From Rhodoblastus acidophilus (GTDB lineage: Bacteria > Pseudomonadota > Alphaproteobacteria > Rhizobiales > Beijerinckiaceae): 64,000 bases of DNA. The notes beneath the pieces were generated by a model. That model saw nothing but the letters and a program-made list of their open reading frames with translations, made no database searches and was not told the origin of the DNA. Made by a program: the position numbers and the translations under genes. This document shows positions 55,062-64,000 of this stretch, one piece after another; positions within the stretch are counted from its first letter, which is position 1; every line of letters begins with the position of its first letter. Location: contig NZ_WNKS01000013.1 of assembly GCF_009720655.1 (NCBI RefSeq), positions 61,072 through 125,071 on the forward strand, read 5' to 3'.

Positions 55062-55862
55062 ATGTCCCTTTCCGCGCTTGTTGGTCCGCAGCTTCCCTTC
55101 CTTCGCCGCTATGCGCGCGCGTTGAGCGGCAGCCAGGCGAGCGGCGACGCGTATGTCGTCGCCATGCTTGAAGCCTTGGTTGAGGATCCCACGCTTTACG
55201 ATACCGATTGCGAGTCCCGCGTCGCGACCTATCGCGCCTTTTCCCGCATATGGAACGCGCTGCCGCTCAATGGCGCCGCCCCCACGCGCTACGCCGGGAC
55301 GACGGCCGAACGCCGTGTTGAAGGGATCACGCCGCTGCCGCGCCAGGCGTTTCTGCTCACCGCCGTCGAGGGGTTCACCTCCGAGCAGGCGGCGCAGGTG
55401 CTGGAGCGCACGCCTGAAGCCCTGTCGCGGTTGATCGAGGACGCCGGCCGCGAGATCAGCGATCAGGTGGCGACGAGCGTCCTGATCATCGAGGACGAGC
55501 CGATCATCGCCATGGACCTCGAAAGCATCGTCAAGGGCCTGGGACATCAGGTCTGCGGCAACGCCCGCACCCGCGCGGAAGCGGTGGAAATGGCGGAACG
55601 GCTGCGGCCGGGCCTCGTGCTGGCGGACATCAGGCTCGCCGACGGCAGTTCGGGCCTCGACGCGGTCCAGGACATCCTGAAATCCTTCGCCGTGCCGGTG
55701 ATCTTCATCACCGCCTATCCGGAAACCCTCCTCACCGGCAAGCGGCCGGAGCCGACCTTCCTGATCGCCAAGCCCTTCGAGGAGGACATGGTGCGCGCCG
55801 TGGTCAGCCAGTCCCTGTTCTTCGACGCCAAGGCGGGGCGGGAGCCGGCCAACGCGGCTTGA
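55062..55862 (+). CDS. phyR: General stress response regulator PhyR
   Basis: 266 aa. The N-terminal half is a sigma-factor-like domain (SLSALVGPQLPFLRRYARALSGSQASGDAYV ... QAFLLTAVEGFTSEQAAQVLE), the C-terminal half a receiver with phospho-acceptor Asp189 (LVLADIRLADGSSGLD), DE pair in IEDEPIIAMD and the switch Thr/Lys (FITAYP; IAKPFEED). When phosphorylated, it sequesters the anti-sigma factor NepR, freeing EcfG. Usually adjacent to nepR-ecfG; those genes are not here. The sensor kinase at 55890 follows in the same direction. Confidence 0.93.
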   Translation: MSLSALVGPQLPFLRRYARALSGSQASGDAYVVAMLEALVEDPTLYDTDCESRVATYRAFSRIWNALPLNGAAPTRYAGTTAERRVEGITPLPRQAFLLTAVEGFTSEQAAQVLERTPEALSRLIEDAGREISDQVATSVLIIEDEPIIAMDLESIVKGLGHQVCGNARTRAEAVEMAERLRPGLVLADIRLADGSSGLDAVQDILKSFAVPVIFITAYPETLLTGKRPEPTFLIAKPFEEDMVRAVVSQSLFFDAKAGREPANAA

Positions 55863-55889
55863 TCGGGCGGGCGAACGCGAGACGAGGCA

Positions 55890-57203
55890 ATGCGATTTGT
55901 ATCGAACATTGCCGCGGGGATTGCGTGCTTCTCCGGAGCTTTGGCCGTTCTGGTCTACTTGCGCCGCCGCGCGTCGCTCCTGGAGGACGCCCGCAGCGTC
56001 GCCTGGTTCGCCATCGCCGGGCTCGCGGCCTTTGGCCTTTCGCGCTTTCTTGACGCCTTCATGATCTACGCCCCGGGCTCGGCGCTGATGGAGAGCCTCG
56101 AAATCGTCTCCGTGGGCGTGGCGCTGACCCTTTCGCTCGCCTTCTGGGGGCTGATCCCCGGATTGATCGCCCTTCCCTCTCCCGGCGACCTCATGGCGGA
56201 AAACGCCAGGCTCGAGAAGGCTGTCGCCGAACGGACCCGCGACCTCGACGAAGCCAACCAGCGCTTTGTCCATGCGCTGAAGACGACGCGGGTCAGCATG
56301 GCGCAGCAGGATCTCGAGCTGCGCTATCAATGGGTCCACAATCTGCCGAGCCCGCTCGACACAAGACCCATCCTCGGCCGCCTGCCGAGCGAAGTGCTCC
56401 CGGCCGAAGCCCTGAAGACGGTTCTCGACGCCAGCAGGCGCGCGCTTGAGCAGAAAACCCTGGTCCAGAACGAACTGGCGGTAACGCTCGACGGAGGCGC
56501 CCGCTATTTCGACCAGTCGATCGAACCGCTGTGGCGTGACGGCGAAATCGTGGGACTGCTGACCACCGCCATCGACGCCACCGAACACCGGCGCCGCCAG
56601 GACGAACTCACCTTTTTGCTCAGCGAACTGACCCACCGGACCAAAAACCTCCTCGCCGTCATCCAGGGCATCGCGCGCCAGTCCAGCCGATCCGCCACCG
56701 ACGTGCAGAGTTTTGTGCAGAAATTCAACGGGCGCATCCGCGCGCTGGCGCTGACCCACGAATTGCTGGTGGAGACCCGCTGGCGCGGCGTTGACCTTCG
56801 GCAATTGCTCACGGCGGTCTGGAAGGCGGTCTGGCCGGCGGCCGGACAGGCCGTCGTGCTGCGCGGTCCGCCTTATGTCCTCAGTCCCGAATGCGCGCAA
56901 AACGTCGCCCTGGCGGTCCACGAAATGGCGGCCAACGCGGCGTCACACCTCGACGGCTCACGCGCCGCGCCCACGGTCTTTATCAGTTGGGCGCCGGTGT
57001 CGGAGGATGGGTTCGCCGGCGTCGAACTGATCTGGCGAGAAAAATCGCCGACGCGTTCGGCGCCTGAGCCCGACTTCGGCTTGACCCTGGTCGAAGACCT
57101 GTTGCCTCGCGCGACGGAAGGCCCCTCCCGCATTGTCTACGACCAGACGGGCCTGCTGTGGACCCTGCGCATCGACGACAAGCAGCTCAGACTGCCCAAC
57201 TGA
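55890..57203 (+). CDS. HWE/HisKA_2 sensor histidine kinase, probable PhyR kinase
   Basis: 437 aa. Two or three N-terminal transmembrane segments (ACFSGALAVLVYLRR; WFAIAGLAAFGLSRFLDAFMIY; ALTLSLAFWGLIPGLIAL), a short coiled-coil, a PAS-like domain (LRYQWVHNLPSPLD...), then HisKA_2 with the acceptor His in ELTHRTKNLLAVIQGIARQ, and an HATPase domain with NVALAVHEMAANAASHL. HisKA_2/HWE kinases of this arrangement phosphorylate PhyR. Start ATG 55890, 27 bases after phyR. Confidence 0.88.
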   Translation: MRFVSNIAAGIACFSGALAVLVYLRRRASLLEDARSVAWFAIAGLAAFGLSRFLDAFMIYAPGSALMESLEIVSVGVALTLSLAFWGLIPGLIALPSPGDLMAENARLEKAVAERTRDLDEANQRFVHALKTTRVSMAQQDLELRYQWVHNLPSPLDTRPILGRLPSEVLPAEALKTVLDASRRALEQKTLVQNELAVTLDGGARYFDQSIEPLWRDGEIVGLLTTAIDATEHRRRQDELTFLLSELTHRTKNLLAVIQGIARQSSRSATDVQSFVQKFNGRIRALALTHELLVETRWRGVDLRQLLTAVWKAVWPAAGQAVVLRGPPYVLSPECAQNVALAVHEMAANAASHLDGSRAAPTVFISWAPVSEDGFAGVELIWREKSPTRSAPEPDFGLTLVEDLLPRATEGPSRIVYDQTGLLWTLRIDDKQLRLPN

Positions 57204-57207
57204 ACGG

Positions 57208-58341
57208 TCACTCGATCGGGTCGCCGGCGAGGACGAGGTCGTCGCGGTGGATCATTTCGGTGCGGCCTTCGACGCCAAGCACGTCGGCGATGTGGCGGGA
57301 ATTGCGGCCGATGACTTTTCGCGCCATGCCGATGTCATAGCCGACCAGCCCGCGCCCGATCTCGCCGCCGTGCGCATCGCGCACGATGACGCTGTCGCCG
57401 CGCGAAAAATCGCCCTCGACGGCCGTGACTCCGGCCGGCAACAGGCTGGCGCCCGAAGCGAGCGCCCGCGCGGCCCCGTCGTCGATGGTCACGACCCCCT
57501 GCGGCGCCAGCGACCCCGCGATCCATTTTTTTCGCGCCTTCACCGGAGTGGACGGCGTCAGGAACCAGGTGCAGGGCGCGCCCTTTGCGATCCGGCCGAC
57601 CGGATTGTTCTGGCGTCCGTCGGCGATCACCATATGGGCGCCGCCGGAGGTGGCGATTTTGCCGGCTTCGATCTTGGTGCGCATGCCGCCGCGCGACAGT
57701 TCGGAGGCCGCGCCTCCGGCGAAAGCCTCGATTTCGGCAGTGATGCGCGGCACCACGGGGATGAGTTTGGCGTCCGGGTTTTGCGCCGGCGGCGCGTCGT
57801 AGAGACCGGTAATGTCGGACAGCAGGATCAGCAGATCGGCGGAGGCCATGGTCGCCACCCGCGCCGCGAGCCGGTCGTTGTCGCCATAGCGGATTTCGGC
57901 GGTCGCCACCGTGTCGTTCTCATTGATCACGGGCGCGGCGCGCAGCGCCAGCAGCCGCGAAACGGTTTCGCGGGCGTTGAGATAGCGGCGGCGCTCCTCG
58001 GTGTCCTGCCAGGTCACAAGGATTTGCCCCGCGACAATGCCGCGCTTGGCGAACGCCTCGGCCCAGATGCGCGACAAGGCGATCTGGCCGACGGAGGCCG
58101 CCGCCTGGCTGTCCTCCAGTTTTAGAGGCCCTTGGGGCAGGCCGAGCACGGAGCGGCCAAGGGCGACCGCGCCGGAGGAGACAACCAAAATATCGGCGCC
58201 GGCGCCATGGAGCTCCGCGAGATCGTCGACGAGCGCGTGCAGCCAGTCGCGCCGCGCCTCGCCGCGCTTGCTGTCCACCAGCAGCGACGACCCGACTTTG
58301 ATGACAATGCGCTTGAAATCTTGGAGGCTGGGCAGGGACAT
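57208..58341 (-). CDS. proB: Glutamate 5-kinase ProB
   Basis: 377 aa. First step of proline synthesis. Amino-acid kinase domain with [19 protein letters not shown] and [25 protein letters not shown], and a C-terminal PUA domain (about 285-370). The start at 58341 (MSLPSLQDF) is supported by the position of the kinase motif; the frame is open to 58419. Follows obgE, as in many alphaproteobacteria, with a 511-bp gap in between. proA is not in the window. Convergent with the PhyR kinase gene, four bases apart. Confidence 0.94.
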   Translation of the reverse strand: MSLPSLQDFKRIVIKVGSSLLVDSKRGEARRDWLHALVDDLAELHGAGADILVVSSGAVALGRSVLGLPQGPLKLEDSQAAASVGQIALSRIWAEAFAKRGIVAGQILVTWQDTEERRRYLNARETVSRLLALRAAPVINENDTVATAEIRYGDNDRLAARVATMASADLLILLSDITGLYDAPPAQNPDAKLIPVVPRITAEIEAFAGGAASELSRGGMRTKIEAGKIATSGGAHMVIADGRQNNPVGRIAKGAPCTWFLTPSTPVKARKKWIAGSLAPQGVVTIDDGAARALASGASLLPAGVTAVEGDFSRGDSVIVRDAHGGEIGRGLVGYDIGMARKVIGRNSRHIADVLGVEGRTEMIHRDDLVLAGDPIE

Positions 58342-58398
58342 TCCGGTCTCTTGAGCTGTCCGGCGCTCGCCCATGTGCGAAAGCTCCGGATGATCATC

Positions 58399-58446
58399 AG
58401 CTGAGCGAAGCGAACGCAAAGGCGTTTGGGTTTGCTTCGCTCAGCT
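58399..58446. repeat. Inverted repeat with 13-bp arms upstream of proB
   Basis: Arms AGCTGAGCGAAGC and GCTTCGCTCAGCT (58399-58411 with 58434-58446), extendable past a C-C mismatch by TCAT/ATGA. Possibly a terminator or attenuator between obgE and proB. Confidence 0.75.
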
Positions 58447-58577
58447 CATGACGGCTTTAAGCATTGCCGCCCGTCGGCACAAGCCTGAGCCGCCCTCGCA
58501 AACCGCCTCCAGCCGGCAAATGACGAAAAGTGAAAATTTTTTGGGGGGCTTGACAAACGCGCATTTTGTTCATGATA

Positions 58578-58593
58578 CGTTCCACGTGAAACG
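58578..58593. promoter_or_regulatory. parS-like ParB/Spo0J binding site
   Basis: CGTTCCACGTGAAACG matches the bacterial parS consensus TGTTTCACGTGAAACA at 13 of 16 positions, including the invariant CACGTG centre and GTT/AAC arms. It is flanked by TCATGA words on both sides. ParB binding here is inferred from sequence alone. Confidence 0.6.
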
Positions 58594-58852
58594 TTTTCAT
58601 GACAACAGTCTGATTTTTATGTACTTTTCCGGCGAGACGCCGCGTCCGCCCCACGCGCCTGCCGTCACAACCATAAAGTTGTGAGTGCGAAAACCAACGC
58701 GTTTTGATCGCTTTTTCGCGAAAAATCGCAAAAAATCGCGCAAATGCGATCACATTTTGCAAAAGGTTTTCAACCGAAGGTAGAAAAATCCGAATCCGCC
58801 GCCTTCAGCCCGACGCGACGGGCGCCAAAAGCCGCCGCGCCGGATCGGCCCG

Positions 58853-60064
<1,212 letters not shown>

Positions 60065-60138
60065 CGGTCCACGGATGGCGGCCCGCCACAGCGCGCCGCG
60101 CGAAAACGCTTAGGCTCTAGCCGATGGCGCGCTCCGCC

Positions 60139-60699
60139 TCAAGCGGCGCGGGCCCAGCTTTCGCGGTCAAGCGCAAACAGCAGCGCCTTCGCGCCGGCAT
60201 GACGGCCCGGCGCCGGCGCTTCGCCGACCGGCTGAAAACCGATGCGGCGCAACACGGCCTGCGACGCGGCGTTTTCCGGCAGCGCGGCGGCGGTGAGCGC
60301 GTGCGCCTTGGTGACGAGGAAGAAGGCGTCGATCATGGCGCCCGCCGCCTCGGCGGCGAATCCGTGTCGCCAATGCGCGCGGCCCAGCCAATAGCCGAGA
60401 TTGAACCCGTCCGCGCAAGGCTCCAGCCCGATCATGCCGATGGGAGAACGGTCGCCGCCCTTGCGCGTCATGACCAGACGCAAATGGTGGCCGGCGCTGT
60501 TGCCGCAGCGGCTGTCGCGGACAAATCCCGCCGCGTCCTCCAGGCCATAGGGGTGAGGAATGTAGGCGGTGAGGCGCGCCACCTCCCAGTCGCCGGCAAG
60601 CGCCGCGAGGACGGGCGCGTCCGAGGCTTGCGGCCAGCGCAGCCAAAGCCGGCGCGTTTCGAGACGAAAAACGTCGTCGCGGGCGAGATCAGGAAACAT
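60139..60699 (-). CDS. GNAT-family N-acetyltransferase (RimJ/RimL-like)
   Basis: 186 aa. Acetyl-CoA-binding GNAT fold: ETRRLWLRWPQASDAPVLAAL at the start, IGMIGLEPCADGFNLGYWLGRAHWRHGFAAEAAGAMIDAFF with the RHGFAAEA pyrophosphate loop (Q/RxxGxG/A variant), and NAASQAVLRRIGFQPVG. Start ATG at 60699 with GGAG upstream. In Hyphomicrobiales this gene sits between rpmA and obgE; the substrate is unknown. Confidence 0.88.
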   Translation of the reverse strand: MFPDLARDDVFRLETRRLWLRWPQASDAPVLAALAGDWEVARLTAYIPHPYGLEDAAGFVRDSRCGNSAGHHLRLVMTRKGGDRSPIGMIGLEPCADGFNLGYWLGRAHWRHGFAAEAAGAMIDAFFLVTKAHALTAAALPENAASQAVLRRIGFQPVGEAPAPGRHAGAKALLFALDRESWARAA

Positions 60700-60790
60700 G
60701 GAGACACTCCAGTTCGCAAGCAAAAGGGGAACGCGCGCGTCCCCCTGGCAGCTTGGAGCTGGATGTCTTCGCACCCGATATCTGGGCTTG

Positions 60791-60815
60791 AAAACCGGGC
60801 CTTTCGGCCTCCCGG
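60791..60815 (-). terminator. Intrinsic terminator/attenuator between rpmA and the GNAT gene
   Basis: On the minus strand CCGGGAGGCC-GAAA-GGCCCGG followed by TTTT, with a short bulge in the stem. It lies 35 bases after the rpmA stop codon and may reduce read-through from ribosomal protein genes to the GTPase block. Confidence 0.55.
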
Positions 60816-60850
60816 GGACTGAGCGCCGGGAGACCGTTTCATCTCCCGAA

Positions 60851-61132
60851 TTATTCTGCGGCTTCGGCCGGTGCTTGGGCCGGGGTGGCGGCGACGGTAA
60901 TGACCGAACGGGCGCCCTGGGACTTGAATACGACCTTGCCGTCGACGAGGGCGAACAGGGTGTGGTCCTTGCCCATGCCGACATTGGCGCCGGGATGCCA
61001 TTTGGTGCCGCGCTGACGCACGAGGATGTTGCCGGCCAACACCGCTTCGCCGCCGAATTTTTTCACGCCAAGGCGACGACCGTCAGAGTCGCGCCCGTTG
61101 CGGGATGAACCGCCTGCCTTTTTGTGAGCCAT
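60851..61132 (-). CDS. rpmA: 50S ribosomal protein L27
   Basis: 93 aa. [29 protein letters not shown] is the universal L27 start, followed by [29 protein letters not shown]. An Ala/Pro tail ([13 protein letters not shown]) is an alphaproteobacterial extension. It sits 69 bases after rplU. L27's N-terminus reaches the peptidyl-transferase centre. Confidence 0.98.
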   Translation of the reverse strand: MAHKKAGGSSRNGRDSDGRRLGVKKFGGEAVLAGNILVRQRGTKWHPGANVGMGKDHTLFALVDGKVVFKSQGARSVITVAATPAQAPAEAAE

Positions 61133-61201
61133 TGTCCTGCTCCGAGATCCTTAACGCCGCATGCGCGGCCGAGTTCCTGTTTGATGAAGTTTTCGCGCGC
61201 G

Positions 61202-61516
61202 TTACGCGGCGACGACTTCGAGAATGCGCACGACGGTCAGATCCTGGCGGTGACCACGCTTGCGCTTGGAATTCTTGCGGCGGCGCTTCTTGAAGGAGAT
61301 GACCTTCGGGCCGCGGGCCTGCTCGACGATCTCGGCGGTGACGGAGGCGCCGGCGACGAAAGGCGCGCCGATGGTGGCGGCGCCGTTGTCTTCGACGAGC
61401 AGAACGTCGGAGAATGTAACCTTGTCGCCGGCATTGCCTTCGAGCGACATGACGGTGATCTGTTCATCGGCGGCGACGCGATACTGCTTGCCACCGGTCT
61501 TGATGACTGCGAACAT
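61202..61516 (-). CDS. rplU: 50S ribosomal protein L21
   Basis: 104 aa. [22 protein letters not shown] is the L21 signature and the tail [24 protein letters not shown] is the rRNA-binding basic segment. First gene of the rplU-rpmA block. Binds 23S rRNA with L20. Confidence 0.98.
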   Translation of the reverse strand: MFAVIKTGGKQYRVAADEQITVMSLEGNAGDKVTFSDVLLVEDNGAATIGAPFVAGASVTAEIVEQARGPKVISFKKRRRKNSKRKRGHRQDLTVVRILEVVAA

Positions 61517-61860
61517 CGTTTTTCCTCGTGTTCTTTACCGGTCTGCGGTTTTGGCGCGACCGGCTTCTTTGCAGCTGAACCAGCAGGGATAGGTTTGGAC
61601 GCGAGGCCCGAAACCCGGATGGACGGCCGCCTTTGCGGGGCAAAGACTAGAAATCGCGGCGGAGCGCCACGATAGACCGTCTGGCTTCATAGACGTAAGA
61701 GGCGCGCCAAGTCAAGGGCGGAGTCAAGGGCGGATCGGCGGGGCGATGGCGTTGGCGATCTTTTCGTTTTTGCTTGCGTTTGAGCCTTGCGTTTTTGCGT
61801 AGGAGCGTGTTATTGCGCCGCCTCACCACCGGCGAGCCTTGCTTGCTGAGCACCTGGATT
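61517..61860. promoter_or_regulatory. Leader of rplU and spacer to tRNA-Ser
   Basis: 344 bp without a supported gene. The half next to rplU must hold its promoter and leader; I recognised no defined L21 leader structure. Long frames that cross it on either strand lack coding character. Confidence 0.35.
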
Positions 61861-61950
61861 GGAGAGGTGGCTGAGTGGTTGAAAGCACCGCACTCGAAAT
61901 GCGGCATACGGGCAACCGTATCGGGGGTTCGAATCCCTCCCTCTCCGCCA
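61861..61950 (+). tRNA. tRNA-Ser (anticodon CGA)
   Basis: 90 nt including encoded CCA, with a long variable arm as in class II tRNAs. Acceptor GGAGAGG pairs with CCTCTCC, the anticodon stem CCGCA/TGCGG encloses CTCGAAA (CGA at 61895-61897), and the variable arm ATACGGGCAACCGTAT is a hairpin. T-arm GGGGG-TTCGAAT-CCCTC. Its 3' end is the probable attachment site of the element whose integrase gene starts 86 bases downstream. Confidence 0.97.
61931..61950 (+). other. Probable attachment site (attL/attB core) at tRNA-Ser 3' end
   Basis: Integrating elements with tyrosine integrases commonly use the T-arm and 3' end of a tRNA gene, and the integrase gene is adjacent, reading away from the tRNA. 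The second copy of the core (attR) would lie outside the window, so the exact limits are unknown. Confidence 0.45.
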
Positions 61951-62036
61951 AAAATACTTGAAACCTGATGTTTACCGGGTTTCCCGCACAGTAGGAACGC
62001 GTATCGCCGCCGATTGATACACAACGGTGGTACACA

Positions 62037-63761
62037 ATGGCGTTCCGAATGGCCACTCCGTGGAAGCACCCGAAGACCGGCGTCTACTGGTTCCGCAAGC
62101 GCGTTCCCGACGATCTGCGCGCCGCCGTCGGCGCCACCATCTACCAGCGGACCCTGCGGACCAAGGACCCCGAAGAAGCGAAGAGCCGATTCTTGGCCTT
62201 GGCGTCCGAGATCGACGACGAATGGCGTCGGTTGCGGCGAAACGCCAGGCTCAACGCCGTCGAAAAGCCTGCGGCGCTCACGAAGAAGCAGATCAACGGA
62301 ATCTGCGGCGAGTTCCACAAGTGGATGGTCCTGCGCTACGAAAACCAGCCGGAGCAACTGAGCGGGTGGAAGCAAAGGCTCGAACACCTGAGGGCGTCGA
62401 CCGGCCCAAGGGCCAGACGCTTCGGCGTCGGGTTCCACTTCGACGCGGAACTCCGGGCCTTCCTCGCCGAGAGGCAGATCGTCGTCGACGACCCCTACGA
62501 ATACTCGACGCTCGTCTGGTCCACCGGCAAGGCGGGCCTGATGGCCATGGAGAGCCTGGTCGCGAGGACCGAGGCCGGGGACTGGTCGGACCACGACGGC
62601 CTGAAGAAGTTTCCCAAGTGGGAGCAGGTCGAGCCGACCTTGCCGGTGACTTCGCGGATGCTGGTGGTCGACGTGGACTGGGAGCAGTTCAAGACCGACT
62701 CCACCCTGAGCCCCGCGACGGTCAAGGCCTGGCGACCGATGCTCGACAAGCTCACCGCCTTCGTCGGCCGGGCGAACATCGCCGGCGTCGCCCGCAAGCA
62801 GGTCGTCGAGTGGAAGGATTCCCTGCTCGCCAAGGGGCTGAAGCACAAGACCGTCGCCGAAGGCTATCTCGCGGCGGCGCGAAGCTTCTTCAACTGGGCG
62901 CTCGAACGGGAGAAGGTGCAGTCCAACCCGTTCGCCGACGTGAAGATGCGGATCCCGAAGGAGACGAAGCTCCGGCCCAAGTCCCTCCAAGACGAGGAAG
63001 CCAGGCTGATCCTGTCGGAAACGCTCCGGCCCGTGGACGGAAGGACATCGGACGAATTCGGGGCGGCCAAGCGCTGGATTCCGTGGATCATGGCCTACAC
63101 GGGCGCCCGTGTGAACGAGATCACCCAGATGCGCGGCTGCGACCTCCAGCTTCGCAGGCTTGAAATCGAGGTCGACGACAAGAAGAGCGTCGAAGATGTC
63201 TGGGTGCTCAAGATCACGCCGGAAGCGGGCAGCGTTAAGAATTTCGAGGCGCGCGACGTTCCCTTGCACCCGCACCTGGTCGAGCAGGGCTTTCCCGACT
63301 TCGTGAAGAAACACGGCTCCGGTCCTGTCTTCTATGACCCGAAGCGCCGCCGCGACGGCTCGGACCTGCGCCCTCAATACCAGAAGGTCGCGGACAAGCT
63401 CGGGGAGTGGGTGCGCGAGATCGGCATCAAGGACGAGGGCGTCAGCCCCAACCACGGCTGGCGCCATCGCTTCAAGACCAACGCGCGCAAGGTGCGGATG
63501 GACGTCGAGATCCGCGACGCCATCCAAGGCCACAAGCCGAGGACGGAAGGCGAATATTATGGAGAGGTGCCGGTCGAGGCAAAATGGATCGAGATTCAGC
63601 GCCTGCCTAGAATCGAGGTCGCGAATCCTGTCGAAGAGAAGCCAGGCGCCGAACGCCGGAAGCTAAAGAGCGAGGCCCGCATGATGACGGCCCGCCGCGC
63701 CAAGGCGAGAGGGAACGCCGCTGCGAAGCGCAGGTCTACGGCGGCGCGCCAAGACGCCTGA
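62037..63761 (+). CDS. Tyrosine-type site-specific integrase
   Basis: 574 aa. N-terminal arm-type/DUF6538 region (WKHPKTGVYWFRKRVPDDLRAAVG), a core-binding domain with helices around 220-320, and a catalytic domain: Arg358 (YTGARVNEITQM), His473-Gly-Trp-Arg476 (NHGWRHRF), His499 (QGHKP) and Tyr507/Tyr508 (GEYYGE). A basic 60-residue C-terminal tail (RRAKARGNAAAKRRSTAARQ) follows. It starts 86 bases after tRNA-Ser; TACACAACGG/TACACAATGG are two 10-bp imperfect direct repeats at 62018-62027 and 62031-62040, across the start. Likely integrase of an ICE or genomic island extending rightward. Confidence 0.92.
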   Translation: MAFRMATPWKHPKTGVYWFRKRVPDDLRAAVGATIYQRTLRTKDPEEAKSRFLALASEIDDEWRRLRRNARLNAVEKPAALTKKQINGICGEFHKWMVLRYENQPEQLSGWKQRLEHLRASTGPRARRFGVGFHFDAELRAFLAERQIVVDDPYEYSTLVWSTGKAGLMAMESLVARTEAGDWSDHDGLKKFPKWEQVEPTLPVTSRMLVVDVDWEQFKTDSTLSPATVKAWRPMLDKLTAFVGRANIAGVARKQVVEWKDSLLAKGLKHKTVAEGYLAAARSFFNWALEREKVQSNPFADVKMRIPKETKLRPKSLQDEEARLILSETLRPVDGRTSDEFGAAKRWIPWIMAYTGARVNEITQMRGCDLQLRRLEIEVDDKKSVEDVWVLKITPEAGSVKNFEARDVPLHPHLVEQGFPDFVKKHGSGPVFYDPKRRRDGSDLRPQYQKVADKLGEWVREIGIKDEGVSPNHGWRHRFKTNARKVRMDVEIRDAIQGHKPRTEGEYYGEVPVEAKWIEIQRLPRIEVANPVEEKPGAERRKLKSEARMMTARRAKARGNAAAKRRSTAARQDA

Positions 63762-63797
63762 CATCCCGTCCCGTGTGCGAGCAATGGCAGTGTTTTG

Positions 63798-64000
63798 ATG
63801 GGCTTTTCAGACGAGAAAGCCCGACAGATCCTCGCCGACGCGCTGGAGTGCGACAGACGGGGAGACGGAACAAATGACTGCGGCAAGGCGCTGGGTTCCT
63901 TGGCTGGCCGCCTTCTCAGGCGCGTAACTACCCACGGTCGAATCCCGCGAAGTGACTTTTCTGGCGCGGCGGCTTTGGCCGCGTTCGCCTGGTGTCAGTG
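63798..64000 (+). CDS. Possible partial ORF at the right edge of the window
   Basis: ATG at 63798, open to the window end (at least 67 codons; MGFSDEKARQILADALECDRRGDGTND...). The amino-acid composition is plausible, but no family or ribosome-binding site is recognised, so the call is weak. If real, it is the first cargo gene of the integrated element. Confidence 0.3.
   Translation, partial: MGFSDEKARQILADALECDRRGDGTNDCGKALGSLAGRLLRRVTTHGRIPRSDFSGAAALAAFAWCQ

Larger units (their letters stand above)
58342..58852. promoter_or_regulatory. Unusual 511-bp gap between obgE and proB
   Basis: No protein-coding gene is supported. It contains a long inverted repeat (58399-58446), a TTGACA -35-like hexamer (58552-58557), a parS-like palindrome (58578-58593), and an A+T-rich segment (58690-58760) with iterated AAAAATCGC-like words. 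This is the most A+T-rich interval of the right half of the window. Confidence 0.6.

Noticed and set aside
58552..58581. TTGACA hexamer in the obgE-proB gap as promoter of a small RNA
   Set aside because: The best -10 is poor or wrongly spaced and no terminator or RNA structure follows in a clear position.
61153..61177. Perfect EcfG-type match (GGAAC-N16-CGTT, minus strand) 20 bases upstream of rpmA
   Set aside because: About one chance match is expected per 64 kb, and stress control of L27 within the rplU-rpmA operon is unlikely.
61647..63533. A 628-codon minus frame running across tRNA-Ser and the integrase
   Set aside because: Crosses a tRNA gene, lacks motifs and is opposite the integrase.

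Overview
The window is a chromosomal segment from a G+C-rich alphaproteobacterium, most likely of the order Hyphomicrobiales (Rhizobiales). The reasons are conserved gene blocks (rplU-rpmA-GNAT-obgE-proB; DUF2948 beside hisD-UPF0262-LMW phosphatase), an alphaproteobacterial tRNA-His with A73 and no extra 5' G, two Omp25-like beta-barrel proteins, a PhyR general stress regulator, perfect CtrA boxes and phasin/PHA-type genes. The PQQ-associated ABC transporter genes would suit a methylotroph or Beijerinckiaceae/Methylocystaceae-type organism, but no methane or methanol oxidation gene is present, so the family is not fixed.

Layout. 0-9.2 kb: amino-acid permease, TAXI solute-binding protein, HemW, aromatic aminotransferase, RpoH heat-shock sigma factor, a one-TM protein and PurA. 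9.2-15.8 kb: two paralogous outer-membrane beta-barrels, a small ORF and a large PAS histidine kinase; three of these genes carry a perfect TTAA-N7-TTAA CtrA box upstream. Then two phasin genes. 15.8-24.8 kb: tRNA-His, methyltransferase, class II amidotransferase-mtnA, an Sfp-type transferase-phosphatase-UPF0262-hisD operon, DUF1330, DUF2948, a lytic transglycosylase and tam. 24.8-29.9 kb: a four-gene ABC system of the PQQ-alcohol-dehydrogenase-associated type, ending in a 21-bp tandem repeat, and a divergent PhaC-like gene. 29.9-42.8 kb: AatA-type aminotransferase, a GGDEF/EAL protein behind a perfect FNR box, an EmrAB-NodT efflux operon behind a TetR-like operator, and a MaoC-Pta / acetate kinase / DUF3141 operon. 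42.9-55 kb: PAS protein plus MCP-PilZ chemoreceptor, BON protein, old yellow enzyme, Rieske-FAD reductase, CHRD protein, EgtB-EgtD ergothioneine operon, AI-2E exporter family protein and two small membrane-associated proteins. 55-57.2 kb: PhyR and an HWE/HisKA_2 kinase. 57.2-61.6 kb: proB, obgE, GNAT, rpmA, rplU, with a parS-like site between proB and obgE. 61.9 kb to the end: tRNA-Ser(CGA) followed at once by a tyrosine integrase, the left edge of an integrated element that runs out of the window.

How it fits together. Much of the window is housekeeping. The regulatory DNA is richer than the gene list: CtrA boxes tie two outer-membrane proteins and a PdhS/PleC-like kinase to the cell cycle, EcfG-type promoters tie phyR, a neighbouring membrane operon and a CHRD gene to the general stress response, and an FNR box suggests oxygen control of c-di-GMP turnover. 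Carbon storage (phasins, two Cys-nucleophile PhaC-like proteins) and acyl-phosphate metabolism (Pta-AckA) form a second theme. I found no CRISPR array, no complete prophage and no obvious defence system; the integrase-led element at the right edge is the likeliest place for one, beyond the window.
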